Origin: Paenibacillus anaericanus
GTDB lineage: Bacteria; Bacillota; Bacilli; Paenibacillales; Paenibacillaceae
Assembly (NCBI RefSeq): GCF_003994475.1
Contig: NZ_RZNY01000038.1
Span: forward strand, 781-39,980
DNA: 39,200 nt
Reading direction: 5' to 3'
Shown here: positions 35,143-39,200 of the stretch, one piece after another
Numbering within the stretch: the stretch's first letter is position 1
Layout of the letters: the number at the start of each line of letters is the position of its first letter
Notes under the pieces: generated by a model
The model's database searches: none
Seen by the model: the letters and a program-made list of their open reading frames with translations, nothing else
Told to the model about the DNA's origin: nothing
Translations under genes and position numbers: made by a program

Positions 35143-35171
35143 TTTGAAAGCGGATTCACATTAACTATACT
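35143..35171 (+). promoter_or_regulatory. Distal promoter P1 of the galactanase gene with cre-like site
   Basis: -35-like TTTGAA (35143-35148), 17-base spacer, -10 TATACT (35166-35171). Overlapping it is TGAAAGCGGATTCA (35145-35158), a one-mismatch fit to TGWAANCGNTNWCA. Transcription from here would pass through the short ORF and the terminator before reaching the galactanase gene. Confidence 0.5.
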
Positions 35172-35205
35172 GGATATTAACATAGAAACAAAGAGAGGAG
35201 CATCT

Positions 35206-35235
35206 ATGCCAAAAACCATTTATAAGATGTTATAG
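35206..35235 (+). CDS. Possible leader peptide MPKTIYKML
   Basis: Nine codons with a strong Shine-Dalgarno (AGAGAGGAG) 5 bases before the ATG. The stop codon TAG overlaps the left arm of a terminator hairpin. Its size and position suggest a leader peptide that couples translation to read-through, but it could also be a chance frame. Confidence 0.4.
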   Translation: MPKTIYKML

Positions 35236-35260
35236 CATGTTAACTGACGTGCTGTTTTTT
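35234..35260 (+). terminator. Terminator in the galactanase leader
   Basis: AGCATGT (35234-35240), a 6-base loop, ACGTGCT (35247-35253) and then GTTTTTT. It is a complete intrinsic terminator lying between promoter P1 and the coding sequence, only a few bases upstream of the second promoter. Confidence 0.65.
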
Positions 35261-35261
35261 A

Positions 35262-35290
35262 TTGACAGTTATGAAAGCGCTCATTACTTT
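35262..35290 (+). promoter_or_regulatory. Proximal promoter P2 of the galactanase gene with a second cre-like site
   Basis: -35 TTGACA (35262-35267), exactly 17 bases, -10 TACTTT (35285-35290). The spacer contains TGAAAGCGCTCATT (35272-35285), a weaker cre-like match (two mismatches). The coding start GTG at 35327 has AGGAGG about 8 bases upstream. Confidence 0.6.
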
Positions 35291-35326
35291 TACTAGCTTA
35301 CTTGATAATCACGAGGAGGAAACATA

Positions 35327-37939
35327 GTGAAAAAAAGAAAAAAAATTATTCCTACAATACTTACGTTTGCACTAATTTTATCCATGACAGTTTTCAACAT
35401 GCCAGTAAAGACAAATGCCGCTGCAATTCCTGCTCCCAACACCTTTGCTAAGGGTGCAGATGTAAGCTGGCTTCCACAGTTGGAGGCTTTAGGGTATAAG
35501 TTTTATGATGACAATGGGAAAGAAGAGGATCTCCTTCACATTCTTAAGCAACATGGAATAGATTCGATTCGCTTACGTGCTTTTGTTAATCCATCCGACG
35601 ACCCCTCCAATGGGCACAACAGTACAGAGGAACTTGTTGAACTAGCCTCTCGTGTAAGTGATCTTGGATTCAGGGTCATGATTGATTTGCACTACAGTGA
35701 TTCTTGGGCTGATCCAGGAAAACAGGTAACCCCCAAAGCATGGAAAGATGATAATCTAGAGCAATTAAAAGTACGTGTATCTGAGTATACGGCGGAAGTC
35801 ATGAATGCTCTCAAAAAAGAAGGGGTAACACCGGAATGGATTCAAATCGGTAATGAAATTAACAATGGCATGCTACATCCGATAGGTGCTTATAGCAATA
35901 CTACTAACCTAGTAGAGTTACTTCAGGCAGGGTCACATGCAGCCAAGAAAGTCTTTCCTGAAATTAAGGTCATTATCCACCGTGCCAACGGAGCGGACGA
36001 AGGTGTAGATTCCTACTATAGCGGTCTGATCGAGGCAGGTCTTAAGGCGAGCGACTACGATATTATCGGCTTGTCTTATTATCCTGATTCCATATATACC
36101 TCCTCTATTAATGAACTGTCGGCAAACATGAATACACTTGCTGATAAGTATGGCAAGGAAGTCATGATTGTTGAGGTTGGCGGTAATGTCAGCAAAAATG
36201 AAGATAACGTATACAACATGCTGGTAGCTACGCAGAACAAGCTGTTGGCTGTGCCAAACAAGCTTGGAACGGGTATCTTCTACTGGGCTCCTGAAGGCGT
36301 TTATTTCGATTATCCCCTTTCTGCTTGGCATGCGGACGGTAAGCCTTCCTTTGCCTTGGACGCATTCCAGAAGGATGCTACTGAAATCAATCGCCAGAAG
36401 GTAACTAGCGTTACACTAGACAAACATAAAACTACGGTTGAAGTCGGTGCTACCGATAAATTGAAGGCTATTATTGCTCCTGATAACGCAACCTATAAAG
36501 GCATAACCTTTACTAGCTCGAAGCCAGAGATTGTAAGAGTAGATCCTTACAAAGGTACTATTTCTGGGCTTGTGGAAGGAACTGCAACGATAACAGTAAC
36601 CACCTATGACGGAAAGTTCACTGATTCCGCAGAGGTGGTCGTTATCCCAAGCTCAAATCCAATTCAAAACCCCGGCTTTGAGAACGGATTAAGTGCATGG
36701 ACAACTACAGGTGACAAAGAAGCGGTTAGCACGGGAACAGATATGTACTCTGGATCATCGGCACTGCACTACTGGAGCGCACCAGCTACAGAGTTTAAGG
36801 TTTCGCAAAAGCTCACAGGACTGGAGAACGGTACGTATCAGTTATCTGCTTGGGTCTCAGGTGGAGGAGAGGAAGAACTCGCAGAGATTTTTGCAGGAGA
36901 GCATAAGCAGAGCTTTAAAAATACAGGCTGGTTGCAGTGGTCTAACCCTATAATTGATGATATCGAGATTACAGACGGAACCTTGACCATTGGTGCACAT
37001 TTAAAATATGCGGGCGGACAATGGGGGAACATCGATGACTTCAAGCTTGTGAAGAAAGCCGAGGCGGTTTCTTCTAACAATCTGACTGTAAACGGCAAGA
37101 CTGTTGCATGGCAGTTGAGTGGCAATCAGCCAACAACTTTTGGAGATGGTGGTGGCTCCAAGGCATTTGACTATGGAGACGATCAGCCAATAGACTTTAC
37201 GCTTAGTCATAAAATTTCAGGTCTTGCACCAGGCACGTATACGATGCAAACCAACGTATTTGGCGATAAGGGCGAACCTGATCAGGGCTCTGTCATGTAT
37301 ACTGTATCCGAAGGACAAATCTACTCTATCCCACTTACCTATAAAGGAAGTGCTTGGGAAAAGCCAGCTACCTTAAGCTTACGTCATGTTCATGTAGGCA
37401 ATGACGGCATTGCCGAAGTGGGCTTTATCGTAAAAACAAGCTCTGACGAGCATTATGGTTACCTTAAAGATGTGACCTTTGTGCGGACTAGTGACAATAT
37501 TACTCGTGCTGAATTTGCCTCGCTGTTAGTTCGTGCACTTAGCGTGAGCCCAACAACAACCAATCCATTTGTGGATGTTGACCAAGCAAAATGGTATGCA
37601 GCTGATGTTGCCGCCGCACATAAAGCCGGTCTTATTCAGGGGTATAGTGCAAATACCTTTGCACCTGAAGCACAAATTACACGTCAAGAGCTGGCAGCGA
37701 TTATAGTGAAAGCTAACGAGGTGCGGACGGGAAATAAAGCATCAGCAACTTCAACCGTTACCTTCCCCGATGCCAATCGTATTGCTCCATGGGCAATAAA
37801 TGCTGTTGCCACCGCTGTATCACTAGGCTTAATTGAGGGCGATACAAGTAAAAACTACTTACCACAAGCATTCGTCAGTCGTGAGGAATGTGAAAAGTCA
37901 ATCGTCTTGCTTTTACAAAAAATAATATTGCAGTTTTAA
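35327..37939 (+). CDS. ganB: Secreted, SLH-anchored endo-beta-1,4-galactanase (GH53), 870 aa
   Basis: Cuts beta-1,4-galactan side chains of pectin outside the cell. Signal peptide 1-31 (cleavage near TNA/AA), then the GH53 barrel at about 35-350 with FAKGADVSWLPQLEALGYKF, acid/base Glu177 in WIQIGNEINNG and nucleophile Glu283 in MIVEVGG. A Big_2-type Ig-like domain follows at about 358-440 and a carbohydrate-binding-like module at about 445-578 (NPGFENGLSAW...; CBM61 is a candidate). A related beta module lies at about 580-722 and SLH repeats from about 723 to 865 (FVDVDQAKWYAADVAAAHKA; FPDANRIAPWAINAVATAVS). It starts at GTG with AGGAGG. It is divergent from the uptake/hydrolase operons. Confidence 0.93.
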   Translation: MKKRKKIIPTILTFALILSMTVFNMPVKTNAAAIPAPNTFAKGADVSWLPQLEALGYKFYDDNGKEEDLLHILKQHGIDSIRLRAFVNPSDDPSNGHNSTEELVELASRVSDLGFRVMIDLHYSDSWADPGKQVTPKAWKDDNLEQLKVRVSEYTAEVMNALKKEGVTPEWIQIGNEINNGMLHPIGAYSNTTNLVELLQAGSHAAKKVFPEIKVIIHRANGADEGVDSYYSGLIEAGLKASDYDIIGLSYYPDSIYTSSINELSANMNTLADKYGKEVMIVEVGGNVSKNEDNVYNMLVATQNKLLAVPNKLGTGIFYWAPEGVYFDYPLSAWHADGKPSFALDAFQKDATEINRQKVTSVTLDKHKTTVEVGATDKLKAIIAPDNATYKGITFTSSKPEIVRVDPYKGTISGLVEGTATITVTTYDGKFTDSAEVVVIPSSNPIQNPGFENGLSAWTTTGDKEAVSTGTDMYSGSSALHYWSAPATEFKVSQKLTGLENGTYQLSAWVSGGGEEELAEIFAGEHKQSFKNTGWLQWSNPIIDDIEITDGTLTIGAHLKYAGGQWGNIDDFKLVKKAEAVSSNNLTVNGKTVAWQLSGNQPTTFGDGGGSKAFDYGDDQPIDFTLSHKISGLAPGTYTMQTNVFGDKGEPDQGSVMYTVSEGQIYSIPLTYKGSAWEKPATLSLRHVHVGNDGIAEVGFIVKTSSDEHYGYLKDVTFVRTSDNITRAEFASLLVRALSVSPTTTNPFVDVDQAKWYAADVAAAHKAGLIQGYSANTFAPEAQITRQELAAIIVKANEVRTGNKASATSTVTFPDANRIAPWAINAVATAVSLGLIEGDTSKNYLPQAFVSREECEKSIVLLLQKIILQF

Positions 37940-37940
37940 T

Positions 37941-37966
37941 AGGAGGAGGTCAAATGACCTCCTCCT
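37941..37966 (+). terminator. Hairpin directly after the galactanase gene
   Basis: AGGAGGAGGTCA and its exact complement TGACCTCCTCCT are separated by two bases, starting two bases after the stop codon. The T-run is poor (TTAG), so it may act mainly as a 3'-end stabiliser. The 38.0-38.13 kb gap beyond holds no gene. Confidence 0.6.
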
Positions 37967-38075
37967 TAGTAAATCATACGCCTGTACGGAAATAATGAAA
38001 ATGCCATCAAGACGTATATAAACGTATTTCACCTTAGTAAAAAGAAAATAAATATCGAGTAGGCTACGGGAAATA

Positions 38076-38087
38076 CCCCCCCCCCCC
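38076..38087. repeat. Run of twelve C
   Basis: A C12 homopolymer in otherwise AT-rich intergenic DNA between the galactanase gene and the IS1182 remnant. No reading frame depends on it as far as I can see. Confidence 0.9.
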
Positions 38088-38136
38088 ATCTTACCATGAA
38101 GGAAAATAAAAAAAGTGGAAAATTTGTAAATTAAAA

Positions 38137-38446
38137 CTAAAAATAGCATCCTAACTTAAGCTGGCCATTACGCATGTGATCTTTTTTCATTCGCATGAAT
38201 GTGGCGTCATGATCGGTCTTGCTGAAGCTGTTTCGATCCCCGAGAATCTCTTGCTGGGTCTCGTATTTCCGCAAACGCGGCAGTAAGTCTTTACGAAGCA
38301 CACGCACCGCCTTTTTTAGTGGCTTGTCTTTCGGCCGAGATTGCAGATTTGCTTCCAATTGCTGCACGGCCGATTCCAGTTTCTCGCTGGTCAGCGTGGA
38401 TGGTTCGCCAAGCTCAGCAAGGTCTTGTCCAGCCCGCTCCTGATCT
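38137..38446 (-). pseudogene. IS1182-type transposase, internal/C-terminal remnant
   Basis: The minus frame reads RAGQDLAELGEPSTLTSEKL, then VQQLEANLQSRPKDKPLKKA, and ends DHDATFMRMKKDHMRNGQLK. The D-x-D-ATFMRMKEDHM-x-NGQLKPGYN segment is a hallmark of IS1182-family transposases. It stops shortly after NGQLK (normally followed by PGY) and has no start; a stop codon bounds it near 38446. About 100 of some 450-500 residues remain. Confidence 0.75.
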
Positions 38447-38651
38447 TATTGTTTCTAGGATACATATAAATCTCCTATCCAAAACCGCTCTTCGGTAAGC
38501 TAGAAAAATGAGTATAGAAAACTGACTGCCGATAATGCGGTTTTTTTATTTGCAAAACCGACAGTCTATATCCTAATTAAAATTGATGTAGCAGATCTTA
38601 TTTACGATTACGGAATGCATATTATTAAAGGTATATGGACAATCTTATCAC

Positions 38652-38888
38652 TCACGAATATGTCAAACATTGCTCGACCGGGAGGGCTCCAACAATTGAG
38701 GAATACTCTCGAGCAACTGTAATGATCCCGACTCTTCTTATCGTACGTGCTGTTCTTTTTACAATATCTATATCTATATCTATATCTATAAGTGAAGTTT
38801 CGCCTATTGTCCTTGGCATCTCTAGTTGCTCATCTTTTTTCAAAAAAGATTGGCTAATAAACGAAACCACATCATCAAAATTTTGCAC
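38652..38888 (-). CDS. Hypothetical 78-aa protein with an Ile-Asp repeat
   Basis: Starts at GTG with AGGAGG 5 bases upstream, a good initiation region. The first 35 residues look natural (QNFDDVVSFISQSFLKKDEQ-LEMPRTIGETSLI). Then comes IDIDIDID, encoded by a 6-base microsatellite, and a basic tail. The tail may be out of the original frame, so the gene could be truncated or altered by repeat slippage. No family recognised. The opposite-strand frame over the same bases is probably a shadow. Confidence 0.4.
   Translation of the reverse strand: MQNFDDVVSFISQSFLKKDEQLEMPRTIGETSLIDIDIDIDIVKRTARTIRRVGIITVAREYSSIVGALPVEQCLTYS
38764..38790. repeat. Hexanucleotide microsatellite (ATATCT, 4.5 copies)
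   Basis: Four perfect ATATCT units plus ATA. Read on the minus strand each unit encodes Ile-Asp within the 78-codon frame. Changes in unit number would keep the frame but alter the length of the repeat. Confidence 0.9.
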
Positions 38889-39001
38889 TGGAGCCTCCTA
38901 CACTAAATATTATTTGTATTTTTTAAGCTACCTGTACAGTATACAAGAAAGCAAGAATCCCTACGATGATATCCTACGTTTGTTTATGTTGCAGAAACAC
39001 A

Positions 39002-39049
39002 AATAGCCAGTAGGATTGAGATATTAGTATTTCATCCCTACTGGCTATT
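39002..39049 (-). terminator. Terminator downstream of sigK
   Basis: AATAGCCAGTAGG (39002-39014) pairs perfectly with CCTACTGGCTATT (39037-39049), a 13-bp stem with a 22-base loop, starting 16 bases after the sigK stop codon on the minus strand. The tail TTGTGTTTC is moderately T-rich. Confidence 0.65.
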
Positions 39050-39065
39050 ATCCTAAATTTCCAAG

Positions 39066-39200
39066 TTATCTTTTCGCCTTATAAAACTCATGATACAGCT
39101 TCATGAGCGCCCGCTTCTCAATCCTAGACACATAGGAACGGGAAATGCCGAGCTCTTTGGCGATTTCGCGTTGGGTCCGTTCTTCTCCCCCATGCTCCAA
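39066..39200 (-). CDS. sigK: RNA polymerase sigma factor SigK, C-terminal end (partial)
   Basis: The frame entering from the right edge reads GGEERTQREIAKELGISRSY, then VSRIEKRALMKLYHEFYKAK-R and stop at 39066-39068. This is region 4.2 of sigma-K, the -35-binding helix-turn-helix, with the family's normal ending. SigK directs late mother-cell genes of spore coat and maturation. The 5' part is outside the window, so completeness cannot be judged. Its orientation matches the truncated sigK piece at position 1. Confidence 0.9.
   Translation of the reverse strand: MEHGGEERTQREIAKELGISRSYVSRIEKRALMKLYHEFYKAKR

Noticed and set aside
38764..38790. Short direct repeats as a CRISPR array
   Set aside because: A contiguous six-base microsatellite without spacers; no CRISPR-like repeat-spacer pattern exists in the window.
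38635..39006. 123-codon plus-strand frame with ISISISIS
   Set aside because: It is antisense to the GTG-initiated 78-codon frame, which has the better ribosome binding site. Its length is inflated by the microsatellite.
1..39200. Simple skin-type split sigK gene (5' half on one side, 3' half on the other)
   Set aside because: The right edge shows the normal sigK C-terminus and stop, so it cannot be just the 5' half matching the left piece. A duplication or gene-end replacement is needed to explain both.

Overview
The window looks like chromosomal DNA from a low-GC, endospore-forming Gram-positive bacterium of the Paenibacillus type. The signs are sigma-K sequences at both ends, AGGAGG-type ribosome binding sites, lipobox solute-binding proteins with LplB/LplC-type permeases, a YesM/YesN-type two-component system, and a secreted enzyme with SLH repeats. 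No tRNA, rRNA or CRISPR array was seen.

The outer frame is unusual. Bases 1-102 (minus strand) read as an internal, 5'-truncated piece of the sporulation sigma factor SigK. Bases 39066-39200 (minus strand) read as the true C-terminus of a SigK. The roughly 39 kb between them is therefore bracketed by directly oriented sigK sequence, as expected for an element integrated inside sigK or a duplication around it. A degenerate tyrosine recombinase lies inside (11.1-11.3 kb).

Left third (0.1-10.9 kb): a mosaic of small accessory genes. It starts with a possible immunity protein and small hypothetical genes. Two drug-efflux modules follow, each with its own TetR regulator and a visible operator: TetR // DHA2 MFS, and an SMR pair plus TetR. 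A MerR regulator faces a secreted alpha/beta-hydrolase gene that now carries a nonsense codon and a frameshift. A GNAT and a hexapeptide acetyltransferase are also present.

Middle (11-19.6 kb): a decayed, mobile-element-rich zone. It holds the recombinase remnant, an IS4-type remnant, a tandem duplication of a MerR-RluA gene pair in which each copy lost a different gene, an IS630-type element with recognisable terminal inverted repeats, a more GC-rich island with a tyrosine phosphatase, and a deletion junction joining a BglG/LicT antiterminator remnant to a 5'-truncated MFS transporter.

Right half (19.8-38 kb): a coherent beta-1,4-galactan utilisation locus. On the minus strand are a solute-binding lipoprotein, histidine kinase and AraC-type response regulator, then (after a terminator) two ABC permeases, a second solute-binding lipoprotein, a GH42 beta-galactosidase and a GH2 LacZ. 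On the plus strand is a large secreted GH53 endo-galactanase with Ig-like, carbohydrate-binding-like and SLH modules. The inferred pathway is: surface-anchored galactanase cuts galactan, the lipoproteins and permeases import the oligosaccharides (the ATPase must be encoded elsewhere), and the two beta-galactosidases release galactose inside. The kinase and regulator probably sense the oligosaccharide. CcpA-type cre-like sites lie at both outward promoters, and the galactanase gene has an unusual leader with a short ORF and a terminator. IS1182-type remnants lie on both sides of the galactanase gene.
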